Source: Undibacterium umbellatum
Lineage (GTDB): Bacteria > Pseudomonadota > Gammaproteobacteria > Burkholderiales > Burkholderiaceae_D
Reading direction: 5' to 3'
Assembly (NCBI RefSeq): GCF_014284125.1
Contig: NZ_JACOFX010000002.1
Location: forward strand, 806,001-870,000
DNA: 64,000 bases
Shown piece by piece: positions 35,193 to 44,565 of this stretch. A model generated the notes under the pieces. That model did not search any database. It was not told where the DNA came from and was given only the letters and a program-made list of their open reading frames with translations. The translations under genes were made by a program, and so were the position numbers. Numbering within the stretch: the stretch's first letter is position 1; the number at the start of each line of letters is the position of its first letter.

Positions 35193-36026
35193 TTATTTAT
35201 TTCGGATCGCAGGCGTACTTGAGCCTGCTTTTAGTCCATTCACCCAGGATTTTGCGGGCAGTTTGGTATTTGCCTTGATCTGGTCAGCCTTTTCATACAG
35301 GGCTGGAAAATCCAGTTCAGGTTTTCGCTTGAAAGCCAGGGCGACGACATTACCGTCATGGACTTCGGGCAGGCATAGCACGGTATCAAAGGCAAAGCGC
35401 ATGGCTTTCAGGTTGCGTGCGTAGCTGGGGTGGTCGCCAAACAGATTGACGGTGAGAATGCCATCATCCTTGAGGCAGTTTGCACAGGCTTGATAAAATT
35501 CGGCGCTGTCGAGTACAGGTCCTCGAGCAGTTGCATCATACAAGTCTACCTGCATGGCATCGACATGGCCGTGATTATTATCATCAAGGACAAAGTCCAT
35601 GGCATCCATTTCCAGCACATGCAGTCGTTCGTCATTGGCAGGCAGCTTGAACATGCTTTCGCAAATGGCGATGACCGAAGGATTCAGTTCCACCGCAGTC
35701 ACTTGTGCATCTGCAAACTGACGATAGCAAAACTTGCTGAGCGCACCGGTACCCAGGCCCAGTTGCACAATGTGCTGTGGCGCATCGATGAACAACATCC
35801 AGGACATCATTTGCTGTGCATATTCGAGTTCTATTGCATCGGGTTTGCGCAGGCGCATCGCACCCTGTACCCATTCAGTACCGAAATGCAAAAAGCGCAC
35901 ACCATCCAGTTCGGACAGGGTTACGGGAGCAAATTTGGGTTTGCGGTTAGGCTTTTTAAGTGCCGCGGCTTTGGGGCCAGAGCGGTAGTTCGCTTCGGCT
36001 TCTATGGATTTACGTTTAATTAGCAT
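35193..36026 (-). CDS. Spermidine synthase-like methyltransferase-fold protein
   Basis: A 277-residue protein with the Rossmann core of polyamine aminopropyltransferases: VQLGLGTGALSKFCY, VTAVELNPSVIAI and VDAMQVDLYDA. The N-terminal 30 residues are basic and Ala/Lys-rich, and the N-terminal beta domain of true SpeE is short. The catalytic Asp pair of SpeE is only partly recognisable (VDLYDA), so the reaction is uncertain. Such proteins are often annotated as spermidine synthase-like without evidence. It is first in a minus-strand operon with the GspE-like ATPase (19 bases downstream) and the sensor kinase. Confidence 0.82.
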   Translation of the reverse strand: MLIKRKSIEAEANYRSGPKAAALKKPNRKPKFAPVTLSELDGVRFLHFGTEWVQGAMRLRKPDAIELEYAQQMMSWMLFIDAPQHIVQLGLGTGALSKFCYRQFADAQVTAVELNPSVIAICESMFKLPANDERLHVLEMDAMDFVLDDNNHGHVDAMQVDLYDATARGPVLDSAEFYQACANCLKDDGILTVNLFGDHPSYARNLKAMRFAFDTVLCLPEVHDGNVVALAFKRKPELDFPALYEKADQIKANTKLPAKSWVNGLKAGSSTPAIRNK

Positions 36027-36251
36027 ATGCTTATTTTAACCTTCATGGCGTACATGGAAAGCAAATTTACATTTTTCATGCAAGTTGTAATAAATTTTGC
36101 CTGAAAATCTTGCAAGAAAGTGACGATGCATGTTTGTCTTGCTACCTGTATTGCGCTGTCCAGGCCCAGCATTTTCCTTCCAAATAAGAATGGGGCGGGT
36201 GAATGAGAGTAGAATGCCGCGCTGCTGACATTCCACTTATCCAAACTCGCA

Positions 36252-37187
36252 ATGAAATTTAAAAAAAACGCCATTTTTTTGGCCTTGTTCCTGACTTTGC
36301 TTGGCCTTACTGCCTATGTCTTGTTTGGCCGTTCGCCGGTAGACCCCGCCAGGCCTGAAGTATTCAATGCCAACACGGCCATGCTGGCCATTTTTGGAAC
36401 ATATAACGACAAACAGCAGGGCGTCCTGCTGCCAGAGAAAAACACGGCGCAATGGAATGTGAAAGAGGCCGACACTCTGGCGACAGCCTTGCTGGTGGCA
36501 ACTTATACAGAAGCAGGAAAGCACAAGGGGGTGTTGGCCATCCAGCGCCAGCAAATCCTCGATGGCGTAGTGGAGCAGAGTCATGCTACCAGTGCGATGA
36601 TTTCCGTCTATGTATTTGCCTACAACGGCAAGCAATGGATATTTGAAAAAGGTAAAAAGGAAGTGGTGGAATCCGGCGCGTACGGCGAAGCACCAGGGGG
36701 TAGTCTGATGCGGCTGGGAAAGGATAAATATGGCTTATTGTTCAAGGGTGGCGATGTGCATCAGGGTTATACCAATGATTATGCCTTCCTGATCTCATTA
36801 AGCGAGGTCAAGCCCATCAAGATGCTGGATCTGGATATGGGTGAAAGCAATAGTGGTACTTGCAGCGACGATGAAGAAGAGCAGGAAGGGATGATGCAGG
36901 CATGTTGGGAAAGTACCGGAAAACTCAGCTTTTTACAGAATGCCACAGATGACTACTATGTTCTGAAATTAAGTACTACCAGCAATAAACAGCAAGCTGA
37001 GGGCAACAAATCGATCGTAAAAACGCAGGAAGAATTTTTTGTGCATGCTGCAACTGGCTATAAGGCAAGCAAGGCGCAGGGCTTGAAAGCGGCCACAGTG
37101 GTGCCAGATGATCTGGTCTTTAATGTCGGCGAAACACAAAAGCTGAGCAGTTCCCTGGCTACAGTACCAAGAAGTGAGCTGAAGTAA
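36252..37187 (+). CDS. Hypothetical membrane-anchored protein
   Basis: A 311-residue protein with a single N-terminal hydrophobic segment (NAIFLALFLTLLGLTAYVLF) after a basic MKFKK, so it is either secreted or anchored with a large periplasmic part. An acidic patch SDDEEEQEGMM with nearby Cys residues lies around residue 210. No recognised domain. The Shine-Dalgarno is weak. It is followed convergently, after 30 bases, by the glycosylase gene, with no evident terminator between them. Confidence 0.75.
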   Translation: MKFKKNAIFLALFLTLLGLTAYVLFGRSPVDPARPEVFNANTAMLAIFGTYNDKQQGVLLPEKNTAQWNVKEADTLATALLVATYTEAGKHKGVLAIQRQQILDGVVEQSHATSAMISVYVFAYNGKQWIFEKGKKEVVESGAYGEAPGGSLMRLGKDKYGLLFKGGDVHQGYTNDYAFLISLSEVKPIKMLDLDMGESNSGTCSDDEEEQEGMMQACWESTGKLSFLQNATDDYYVLKLSTTSNKQQAEGNKSIVKTQEEFFVHAATGYKASKAQGLKAATVVPDDLVFNVGETQKLSSSLATVPRSELK

Positions 37188-37217
37188 AACGCCTGCCTGA
37201 TTTGTCTAAACAATGTT

Positions 37218-37745
37218 TCAGAGGGAAATGGCCGGGCGCAATTCGCTCCGCCAGACTTGCAGTTTTTCTTCAAAACTGCGTATGGCATAAGCGGGCGAGG
37301 ACGAGGGCAGTATCGCCGTGACATAGCCACGCTCGCTGAAATAAGCCGCCATTTTTCCTGCCGTCTGGCCATTGAAGTACAGCTTGCGCAACGTGGGATG
37401 GCTGGCTTGCAGCATGCTGAAATCATTCAGTTTGCCATTTCTTATTGCCGAATCCAGGCTACCTGTGCGTGCACAGGAATGAAAAACGTCCCATAGACCG
37501 ATGCCATGCGCCAGCAAAACTTGCAGACGCTGTTCATAGTCCAGTTCGACCAGATCTGATCCCAGAGACGCGGATACCAGGCGCCAGAACTGGTTTTGCT
37601 TATGGGCATAATATTGGGTCGCGTCAAGTGATGCGACACCAGGAAAACTGCCTAGTATCAGCGTATGTGTATCTGCATTTACTACAGGTGGAAAACCTTG
37701 TAGTAAAGTAGAGTTGGACTTGGTGGATGAAGGCTGGGCTATCAT
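37218..37745 (-). CDS. DNA-deoxyinosine (hypoxanthine) glycosylase-like protein
   Basis: A 175-residue protein of the uracil-DNA glycosylase superfamily, closest by eye to the hypoxanthine-DNA glycosylase group. The motif GSFPGVASLDATQYYAH followed by KQNQFWRLVS is diagnostic. The C-terminal motif is LPSSSPAYA. These enzymes remove deaminated bases to start base-excision repair. The start at 37745 (MIAQPSSTKSN) gives normal length; the frame stays open to 37856 but the extra 37 residues look unrelated. No strong Shine-Dalgarno supports either choice. Confidence 0.85.
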   Translation of the reverse strand: MIAQPSSTKSNSTLLQGFPPVVNADTHTLILGSFPGVASLDATQYYAHKQNQFWRLVSASLGSDLVELDYEQRLQVLLAHGIGLWDVFHSCARTGSLDSAIRNGKLNDFSMLQASHPTLRKLYFNGQTAGKMAAYFSERGYVTAILPSSSPAYAIRSFEEKLQVWRSELRPAISL

Positions 37746-37937
37746 GCGGTATATATTTGGCTGGATAGTGGGATTGCAAGCGTGGGTAATGCTGCTTAAC
37801 ATCAATCTGGCCTGATAAACTTCGTGACAAAATTCACCACGGCTTGCGAGTTGCATGTCTGGCTGTTTTTGCTTACATGGACTATTCTGGAATTAGGCGC
37901 ATATTTGCTATAGTAGAATGAATCTGGAGGTGAAAAA

Positions 37938-38447
37938 ATGAATTTGATGATGAGCACGATGCTTCTGGCTACCTTGATGGCTGGTCAGGCACAGGCCGGA
38001 GAAGTGAAGGTTACCTGGCAAGAGCCAGAGAAATTCTCCGATATTCGCTCCGGCAATGAATTCAGGTCTGATTTTCAGGGACGTTTGATCAAGGAATTTG
38101 ACAGTATCTTTGCAGATATGGCGAAAAAACTTCCAGATGGCTATCAATGGGATGTGACGGTTACTGACGTCGATCTGGCTGGTGATGTCAGACCTTTTTT
38201 TCGCACTACCATGAATGAGATTCGCGTCATCAAGGATTTATACTGGCCGCGCATGACTTTCAGTTTTGACTTGAAAGACGGAGAGGGGAAAAGTGTTGCG
38301 TCCGGAACGGAAAATCTCAGGGACATGAATTTTCTCATGCACTCCAATCTTGCTGGCAGCAACAATAGTTTCCGCTATGAAGAACAAATGTTGCGTGACT
38401 GGTTCAAGAGGAAGCAGCGGGATAAAGTCTTTCCAGTACGCCAATAG
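37938..38447 (+). CDS. DUF3016 family secreted protein
   Basis: A 169-residue exported protein. Signal peptide MNLMMSTMLLATLMAGQAQA leads into the DUF3016 pattern: VTWQEPEKFSDI, LIKEFDSIFADMAKKLP and TVTDVDLAGDV. The family is found in proteobacteria and has no established function. GGAGG precedes the ATG. A strong bidirectional terminator separates it from the convergent htpG gene. Confidence 0.88.
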   Translation: MNLMMSTMLLATLMAGQAQAGEVKVTWQEPEKFSDIRSGNEFRSDFQGRLIKEFDSIFADMAKKLPDGYQWDVTVTDVDLAGDVRPFFRTTMNEIRVIKDLYWPRMTFSFDLKDGEGKSVASGTENLRDMNFLMHSNLAGSNNSFRYEEQMLRDWFKRKQRDKVFPVRQ

Positions 38448-38460
38448 CTTCAAGCATAAA

Positions 38461-38491
38461 AAAACGGACTCACTGCTGAGTCCGTTTTCAT
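38461..38491. terminator. Bidirectional terminator between DUF3016 gene and htpG
   Basis: A perfect 12-bp stem AAAACGGACTCA with its complement around CTGC. A tract of seven A precedes it and TTTT follows, so it can work on both strands. Confidence 0.9.
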
Positions 38492-38501
38492 TTGGCAAAA
38501 T

Positions 38502-40409
38502 TTACTTGCTTAATAACATCTCATTGAGACGTTTAACAAAGGCGCTAGGATCAGTCAGGTTGCCGCCCTCGGCCAGCAAAGCTTGGTCAAACAGGATGTG
38601 TGACCAGTCATCGAACTTGTTGACTTCATATTTGAGCTTCTGTACCAAAGGATGGTCAGGGTTGACTTCCAGAATTGGTTTGGATTCCGGCGCACTTTGA
38701 CCTGCGGCCTTCAGCATGCGCGCCAGGTTGCCAGACAAGTCATGCTCATCTGCCACCAGGCAAGCTGGTGAATCAGTCAGACGGAAGGTCACGCGGACGT
38801 CCTTGGCTTTGTCGGCCAGGGCGGTTTTCATTTTCTCGACCAGGTCCTTGAACTCGGTCTGGGTTTCTTCATGTTGTTTCTTTTCTGCTTCATCTTCCAG
38901 TTGACCCAGGTCCAGGCCACCTTTGGCGACGGAGGCCAGTTCTTTACCTTCAAAATCATTCAGGAAAGACAGCATCCATTCATCGACGCGGTCGGTCAGG
39001 AGCAGGACTTCCACACCTTTTTTGCGGAAAATTTCCAGATGCGGGCTGTTTTTTGCTGTCGCATAGCTTTCGGCTGTCACATAGTAAATCTTGTCCTGGC
39101 CTTCTTTGGCACGGCTCAGATAATCTGCCAGTGAAACAGTTTGTGCATCGCTGTCATTGTGGGTAGAGGCAAAGCGCAATAGCTTGGCGATACGCTCTTT
39201 GTTGGCACTGTCTTCACCGACACCTTCTTTCAAGACCTGGCCAAATTCTTGCCAGAAAGTGGTGTACTTGTCTTGCTTCTCTTTTGCGTCGTCACCGTCA
39301 GCATTTGCCAAATCTTCCAGCATGCCCAGCACGCGTTTGGTAGAGCCTTCGCGGATGGCCTTGATGTCGCGGCTTTCCTGCAAAATTTCACGCGAGACAT
39401 TCAACGGCAGGTCGTTTGAATCAATGACACCTTTGACGAAGCGCAGGTAGACTGGCATCAATTGTTCTGCATCATCCATGATGAAGACACGTTTGACGTA
39501 GAGCTTGATGCCACCACGTTTGTTGCGGTCCCACATGTCAAACGGTGCGCGTGCCGGGATATATAGCAATTGCGTGTATTCGCTGCGACCTTCAACGCGG
39601 TTATGCGTGTGGGTCAGTGGTGCGCTGTAGTCGTGCGAGACGTGTTTGTAGAACTCATCATATTGCTCAGGCGTGATTTCAGACTTGCTGCGCGCCCACA
39701 AGGCACTGGCCTGGTTGATGGTTTCGAGCTCGTCTTTCAAGACTTGTTCTTTTTTCTCTTCATCCCATTCTTCTTTCTGCATTTTGATAGGCAGGGAGAT
39801 ATGGTCGGAATAAGTACGAATGACGGATTTGAGCTTCCATCCAGACAGGAACTCATCTTCGCCTTCACGCAGGTGCAAGGTAATGCTGGTGCCACGGCTT
39901 TCTTTGACGATATCTTCGACGCTAAAGTCGCCAGCACCTTCGGATTCCCAGCGTACAGCCTGGTCTGCAGGCAGACCGGCGCGACGGGTTTCTACGGTAA
40001 TGCGGTCAGCAACAATAAAGCCTGAATAAAAACCGACACCAAACTGGCCTATCATGGCCGCGTCTTTTTGCTGGTCACCCGACAATTTGCCAAAGAATTC
40101 CTTGGTGCCGGATTTGGCGATTGTGCCCAGGTGTTCTATCGTATCAGCCTTGCTCATGCCTATGCCATTGTCGGCAATAGTGATGGTGCGGGCTTCTTTA
40201 TTGAAGCTGACCTGGATTTGCAACTCAGGATCGCTTTCAAATAGGCTGGCATCGTTGATCGCTTCAAAGCGCAGTTTGTCTGATGCATCAGAAGCATTCG
40301 AGATCAGTTCGCGCAGAAAGATTTCCTTGTTTGAATACAAGGAGTGGATCATCAGTTGCAGGAGTTGTTTGACTTCGGCCTGAAAGCCCAGGGTTTGCTT
40401 TTCTGACAT
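38502..40409 (-). CDS. htpG: Molecular chaperone HtpG (Hsp90)
   Basis: A 635-residue bacterial Hsp90. The N-terminal GHKL ATPase carries [37 protein letters not shown] and [11 protein letters not shown]. The middle and C-terminal dimerisation domains follow at the expected lengths. ATG 40409 with AGGA upstream gives [13 protein letters not shown], the family start. It is monocistronic: divergent to a solute-binding protein gene and convergent with the DUF3016 gene. A heat-shock promoter was looked for in the 249-base upstream gap but could not be assigned. Confidence 0.98.
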   Translation of the reverse strand: MSEKQTLGFQAEVKQLLQLMIHSLYSNKEIFLRELISNASDASDKLRFEAINDASLFESDPELQIQVSFNKEARTITIADNGIGMSKADTIEHLGTIAKSGTKEFFGKLSGDQQKDAAMIGQFGVGFYSGFIVADRITVETRRAGLPADQAVRWESEGAGDFSVEDIVKESRGTSITLHLREGEDEFLSGWKLKSVIRTYSDHISLPIKMQKEEWDEEKKEQVLKDELETINQASALWARSKSEITPEQYDEFYKHVSHDYSAPLTHTHNRVEGRSEYTQLLYIPARAPFDMWDRNKRGGIKLYVKRVFIMDDAEQLMPVYLRFVKGVIDSNDLPLNVSREILQESRDIKAIREGSTKRVLGMLEDLANADGDDAKEKQDKYTTFWQEFGQVLKEGVGEDSANKERIAKLLRFASTHNDSDAQTVSLADYLSRAKEGQDKIYYVTAESYATAKNSPHLEIFRKKGVEVLLLTDRVDEWMLSFLNDFEGKELASVAKGGLDLGQLEDEAEKKQHEETQTEFKDLVEKMKTALADKAKDVRVTFRLTDSPACLVADEHDLSGNLARMLKAAGQSAPESKPILEVNPDHPLVQKLKYEVNKFDDWSHILFDQALLAEGGNLTDPSAFVKRLNEMLLSK

Positions 40410-40565
40410 GATTTTCCTCAAAGATTTTTTAGTAGTAGTGGTAATTACTTACCTGCTGCTTTTATATGCAACATTGCTAGAGCAGATGAAAGGTGAGGCC
40501 GCTTTCATGGATTTCAAGATGATTGCTTAAACAGCATGGAAATTTAAGTTTTTAATTATTGCGAT

Positions 40566-40581
40566 ACACAAATACTTGTGT
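40566..40581. promoter_or_regulatory. Short dyad upstream of solute-binding protein gene
   Basis: ACACAA-ATAC-TTGTGT is a perfect inverted repeat. It lies 27 bases before a perfect TATAAT at 40608-40613, near where a -35 or operator would be. Confidence 0.4.
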
Positions 40582-40607
40582 TTTTATAAAATTTTACTAA
40601 AATTGCC

Positions 40608-40613
40608 TATAAT
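40608..40613 (+). promoter_or_regulatory. Candidate -10 for solute-binding protein gene
   Basis: TATAAT, 46 bases before the start codon. The -35 match (TTATAA at an 18-base spacer) is weak. Confidence 0.4.
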
Positions 40614-40658
40614 GTAATGCTTGTTGCCATAGTTTCTTGAGGCTCACGGAGTGAGTTT

Positions 40659-41429
40659 ATGTTGCTTAAAGTATTGAGTTTGCTGATTTTTTGCCTGTTG
40701 TGCGGGTTTGCACCTTTACTCAGTGCGGCTAACCTTTATTTGACAGAAGTGGCACCTTTTGCTTTTGTCAAAGAGAGTAAGGAAGGCAAGGGCGCCTATG
40801 ATGGCATCAATGTGCGCATAGCAAATGAATTGCGCAAGCGTTCCGGCGTGCCTTTGCAGCTATTGATCGTCCCCAGTGCTCGTCATGTCGTGATGTTTCC
40901 GGCAGATAAAGAAGCTTATAGCATTTCCCAGGCAGAAAATTTTAGTGAGCAGGAAGGCCTGATTCTGTCCGAAGTCACGCAATTCCCCATCCTGGTTGTG
41001 GCGCAGCGTGGTGCCATCATGAAGAATTATGATGACTTGATTACCCTTTCTGCGGACAGAGGCATAGGCATGATGCGCCGGCTGAGCTACGGTACTTTTG
41101 GTCAGGATGAGCGCGTCAGAAAGGTGGAAATCAATACCCTGGAAAATGGTATGCGCATGCTGGAAGCCGGGCGCATTTCAGGCATAGTGGGTAGTCAACC
41201 CGCCATACTGGCGGCTGCAGAAAGAAATTCATCCAGCCACTTATTGGGCCCTAGCCTGGTGATTTCGTATGGTTCTCATGTCATGCGTGTCAGGCCAGAG
41301 TTTGCTGCCAGTGCGCATTCCAAAATCTTGAGTTCGACTTTGCTGGCCATGAAAAATGACGGCAGCATAGCGCGCATACTTGATGATTTTCTGAAAGACC
41401 CTAGGACAGGATTGCTGCCTGCAAAATAA
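40659..41429 (+). CDS. Periplasmic solute-binding protein (PBP type 2), orphan
   Basis: A 256-residue protein of the SBP_bac_3-like fold. Signal peptide LLKVLSLLIFCLLCGFAPLLSA, cleaved near residue 24, precedes YLTEVAPFAFV, YDGINVRIANELRKRSG and the hinge region. Orthologous orphan binding proteins are frequent in Oxalobacteraceae. No permease or ATPase gene is adjacent, so it may be a sensory or co-opted binding protein. CGGAGTGAG precedes the ATG. Confidence 0.85.
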   Translation: MLLKVLSLLIFCLLCGFAPLLSAANLYLTEVAPFAFVKESKEGKGAYDGINVRIANELRKRSGVPLQLLIVPSARHVVMFPADKEAYSISQAENFSEQEGLILSEVTQFPILVVAQRGAIMKNYDDLITLSADRGIGMMRRLSYGTFGQDERVRKVEINTLENGMRMLEAGRISGIVGSQPAILAAAERNSSSHLLGPSLVISYGSHVMRVRPEFAASAHSKILSSTLLAMKNDGSIARILDDFLKDPRTGLLPAK

Positions 41430-41598
41430 TCTGCCAGCGGCAATGAGTTCGCTGTCACCTCATTTCGGGCTTTTATCACATGGCTATTCAGCTATAGTCG
41501 TGCCCACTTCATAATTGATCCCCTTGTCTGTATCTGTTTGCCATATCTTCCTCGCATATGGCGCTTCATCATTTTCTTCTCCTCACTAATTTATTTTC

Positions 41599-43839
41599 AT
41601 GCCCACACTGGTTTCAAGTAATAAATTTCGTCTCTCGTATTTGTCCGTCCAAACATTTCTGAAACTGGGAGTGAGTGGTTTGGGGAGTTCGATTTTGCTC
41701 TGGACTACTCACCTTCATGCAGCGGATCTGCCTGCGAAAGAAACTTCCACGGTACAAACCGTGGAAGTTTCCGGGCCGGGCGCGACAGCGCAGCGGAAAA
41801 ATGACACTGCCGCAAAAATCATCGTCAATGCAGCTGAACTTATGCAGTATGGAGATACACAATTATCTTCTGTATTAAAGCGCCAGCCTGGTGTGTCTGT
41901 CGTGGGCAATGAATTGCGCATGCGTGGTTTGGGATCTGGTTATACCCAGATTTTATTGAATGGCGATACGGTAGCGCCTGGGTTTTCCATAGACAGTATC
42001 GCACCTGAGTTGATAGAGCGAGTGGAAATCCTGCGGACCACGACGGCAGAATTCAGTGCACAGGCGGTGGCTGGTACCATCAATATCATCCTCAAAAAAG
42101 GTGTGAACAGTGCCAGGAAAGATTTTAAGATTGGCATTGCGCATGGTGAAAATAACTGGAACCCTTCGCTTGCTTTGGAAGTCGCTGACAAGAATGGAGG
42201 TTTTTCCTATTCTGTTACCAGCACCCTGTCGAAAACTGGCTATGAAAGCCTGCCGCAGGTGATAGAGAGTATTTATGACACAAGCGGCGAACTTAAAACT
42301 CTGCGTTTGATGCAACAAAAAAATATTGCAGATGTTTGGCGCTTCGGACTCAGTCCCAGACTGAACTGGAATCTGGAGAATGGCGACACGCTGAGCTGGC
42401 AGAGTTTTTTTGATTATTACGGCAATTTGAATGGGGGGAGTGACTATGAAGCGACTGTGAAGGGGGATGCGACACAATACCCGGATAATAATTATCTGGC
42501 CTCCATGCACACAGCAATCTTGCGCACAGACCTGAACTGGGCACACAGGCTCGATGCTGACAGCAAGCTCAATGCAAAGCTGGGCCTGAATTACAATCAC
42601 CGCGAAGTAGACTACAATTTCTTTGGTTATCCTTCTCCGCGAGACCAGGCTTTCAACCGTCATGTCATATCGAACGCAGCGGAAAGCAGCGTCAGTAGCA
42701 GCGGAAAATACCTGAGCCGCTTTCGTGACGATCACAGCCTTGCACTGGGATGGGATGCTGCCCTGACGCGACGCACAGAAGCGCGCTTGCAATTTGATAG
42801 GGCTGCCAATTCCAATGCCGTGGGTGAGCCGCTAGTGGAAGACTACCGAGCTAATGTGCGGCGCATTGCCATGTTCGCCCAGGACGAGTGGGATGTGACG
42901 AGCCGCCTGCAAGCATACCTGGGCATGCGCTGGGAAGGGCTGAATACAGAAACTACAGGCCGGTCAATGGTACCCGTGCAGACCCGGTCCAGCGTCTGGA
43001 GCCCGGTCATGCAATTATTGTGGAAACTGCCTGAGCAAGAAAAAGACCAACTGCGCTTTGTTTTGTCCCGTACCTATAAGGCGCCCACACCGCGCAGCCT
43101 GGTGCCAAGGCGCTACACGGCAAATGATGACAATGGTCCGACTAACCCGGATTATCAGGGCAACCCACAACTCTTGCCTGAACTAGCCTGGGGTGCTGAT
43201 CTGGCTTATGAATCTTATTTCGCCAAAAACAGCATGTTCAGCGTTTCAGCCTATGTGAAGCGAGTGCAGTATGTAACTGTGCAAAACCTGTACGAGCAAA
43301 AAATGGTTGAAAAAAATCTGGATGAGCAAAAAAGTGTGTGGATTACCTCGCCATATAACCATGGCAACGCCAAAGTGATGGGGATAGAGATGGATGCAAA
43401 GTTCGCTTTGCAGAATTTTCTTCCTGCTGCACCACCATTGGAAGTACGGCTGAATGCAGCACGTAATTGGTCGAAACTGGATGCCATACCAGGGGCAGAT
43501 AATCGTCTGGCCGACCAAGTGCCGTTTACTGCCAATCTGGGCATGGATTACAAGCGCAGTGAACGGCAATCATTTGGTGTTAACTTTAATTTGCAGACAG
43601 GCGGCAATGTGCAAGCCACTTCAGACTTGCGCACCTACACGGGTGTCAGTCGTAATCTTGATGTGTATGGTCTATGGAAGCTGGAAAATAAAACGCAGTT
43701 GCGCCTGTCGATAAACAATCTCCTGCATCAGGACGTATTGCAGGCTACAGAATATAACGGTCCGGACAAACACACTATGCGCGCCACAAGGACACCGGCA
43801 AGTGCAACGATACGCTTGCAGTTTGAGAAGAGTTTGTAG
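41599..43839 (+). CDS. TonB-dependent receptor
   Basis: A 746-residue outer-membrane receptor. After a signal peptide (LGVSGLGSSILLWTTHLHAA) comes a TonB-box-like QTVEVSG, then a plug domain with ELMQYGDTQLSSVLKRQPGV, LRMRGLGSGYTQILLNG and ERVEILRTTTAEFSAQAVAGTINI. The rest is a beta-barrel with regular aromatic-ended strands. The last residue is Leu (QFEKSL) rather than the common Phe. No siderophore or vitamin genes nearby reveal the substrate. The TAG stop forms the outer three bases of a perfect palindrome shared with the convergent gene. Confidence 0.92.
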   Translation: MPTLVSSNKFRLSYLSVQTFLKLGVSGLGSSILLWTTHLHAADLPAKETSTVQTVEVSGPGATAQRKNDTAAKIIVNAAELMQYGDTQLSSVLKRQPGVSVVGNELRMRGLGSGYTQILLNGDTVAPGFSIDSIAPELIERVEILRTTTAEFSAQAVAGTINIILKKGVNSARKDFKIGIAHGENNWNPSLALEVADKNGGFSYSVTSTLSKTGYESLPQVIESIYDTSGELKTLRLMQQKNIADVWRFGLSPRLNWNLENGDTLSWQSFFDYYGNLNGGSDYEATVKGDATQYPDNNYLASMHTAILRTDLNWAHRLDADSKLNAKLGLNYNHREVDYNFFGYPSPRDQAFNRHVISNAAESSVSSSGKYLSRFRDDHSLALGWDAALTRRTEARLQFDRAANSNAVGEPLVEDYRANVRRIAMFAQDEWDVTSRLQAYLGMRWEGLNTETTGRSMVPVQTRSSVWSPVMQLLWKLPEQEKDQLRFVLSRTYKAPTPRSLVPRRYTANDDNGPTNPDYQGNPQLLPELAWGADLAYESYFAKNSMFSVSAYVKRVQYVTVQNLYEQKMVEKNLDEQKSVWITSPYNHGNAKVMGIEMDAKFALQNFLPAAPPLEVRLNAARNWSKLDAIPGADNRLADQVPFTANLGMDYKRSERQSFGVNFNLQTGGNVQATSDLRTYTGVSRNLDVYGLWKLENKTQLRLSINNLLHQDVLQATEYNGPDKHTMRATRTPASATIRLQFEKSL

Positions 43840-43866
43840 GTAATGGGGGGCTCCCCCCATTACCTA
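43837..43866. terminator. 30-bp palindromic hairpin containing both convergent stop codons
   Basis: TAGGTAATGGGGGG and its exact complement flank CT. The TAG of the TonB receptor is the left end and the TAG of the convergent gene is the right end. There is no T run, so it may act through structure or factor-assisted termination. Confidence 0.7.
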
Positions 43867-44490
43867 TTTGGCACCCACGCCTTTGAATTTTTCTGGATCA
43901 AAATCGGCGATGTCGATTTTGCCGAAATGTTTAGGAGGCGTGTAAATTTTTTCTTTAACTTTGTCCGGGTCACTGGCGTGAAAGGATAGTTCCGTAACCT
44001 TGACCAACTGCCAGGTATCATCCTTGCGTGAATAATTGAATTGATAGTTGTTTGCCCAGCGCCAGCCACTGCCACCAAAATGAGACACAGTGAAGCCTTT
44101 TTTGTCCGTCGTCAGATCAGCAAATGGATCACCCCACACTCCGCCACAAGCAGAGCAGAAGACGATTCTTTCATTCGTCTTGACCAGTTTTAACTTGCCG
44201 TCTGCCTGACGTATCGCGATCTTCAGTGGGCGTTGTCCCTCGTCGATGGAGCTCTCATCGGGCTGTTTTTTTTGCTTTTCCAGGATGAAAACATAGTCGG
44301 GTTTGCCGTCCGCATTTAAGTCGGCCATTTCATAGGCCAGCAATTTTGTGTTTGGTAAGACGAAAGGACGTAACTCTGCGGATATGTCTTTCCTTTCCAC
44401 ATAATCTGTGGCCAGGCTGAGTGCTGGTATTAGGGTCAGGCCTAAGAGCGTTGTGAATTTTCCAGGCAGTAAATTCATTTTTTTAAACAT
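43864..44490 (-). CDS. Hypothetical secreted protein with FG-GAP-like segment
   Basis: A 208-residue exported protein. The N-terminus MFKKMNLLPGKFTTLLGLTLIPALSLA is a signal peptide, and AGGA lies seven bases upstream. The stretch MADLNADGKPDYVFILEK is an FG-GAP/EF-like calcium-binding turn. A Cys pair (CSACGG) follows near residue 120. Similar proteins are known only as hypothetical. It is downstream of cysS on the minus strand, but a terminator separates the two. Confidence 0.75.
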   Translation of the reverse strand: MFKKMNLLPGKFTTLLGLTLIPALSLATDYVERKDISAELRPFVLPNTKLLAYEMADLNADGKPDYVFILEKQKKQPDESSIDEGQRPLKIAIRQADGKLKLVKTNERIVFCSACGGVWGDPFADLTTDKKGFTVSHFGGSGWRWANNYQFNYSRKDDTWQLVKVTELSFHASDPDKVKEKIYTPPKHFGKIDIADFDPEKFKGVGAK

Positions 44491-44513
44491 ATTATTTTCC
44501 TTGGTCTTCGCCC

Positions 44514-44544
44514 AAAAAAACAGGGGAAACACTAGTTTCCCCTG
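44514..44544 (-). terminator. Intrinsic terminator of cysS
   Basis: A perfect 10-bp stem CAGGGGAAAC/GTTTCCCCTG around ACTA. Seven T follow on the minus strand, just after the cysS stop. Confidence 0.93.
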
Positions 44545-44565
44545 ATTGGATTTCATGGCTAATTA

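Noticed and set aside
41953..42792. 279-residue minus-strand frame inside the TonB receptor
   Set aside because: Antisense shadow; composition not protein-like and no start signals.
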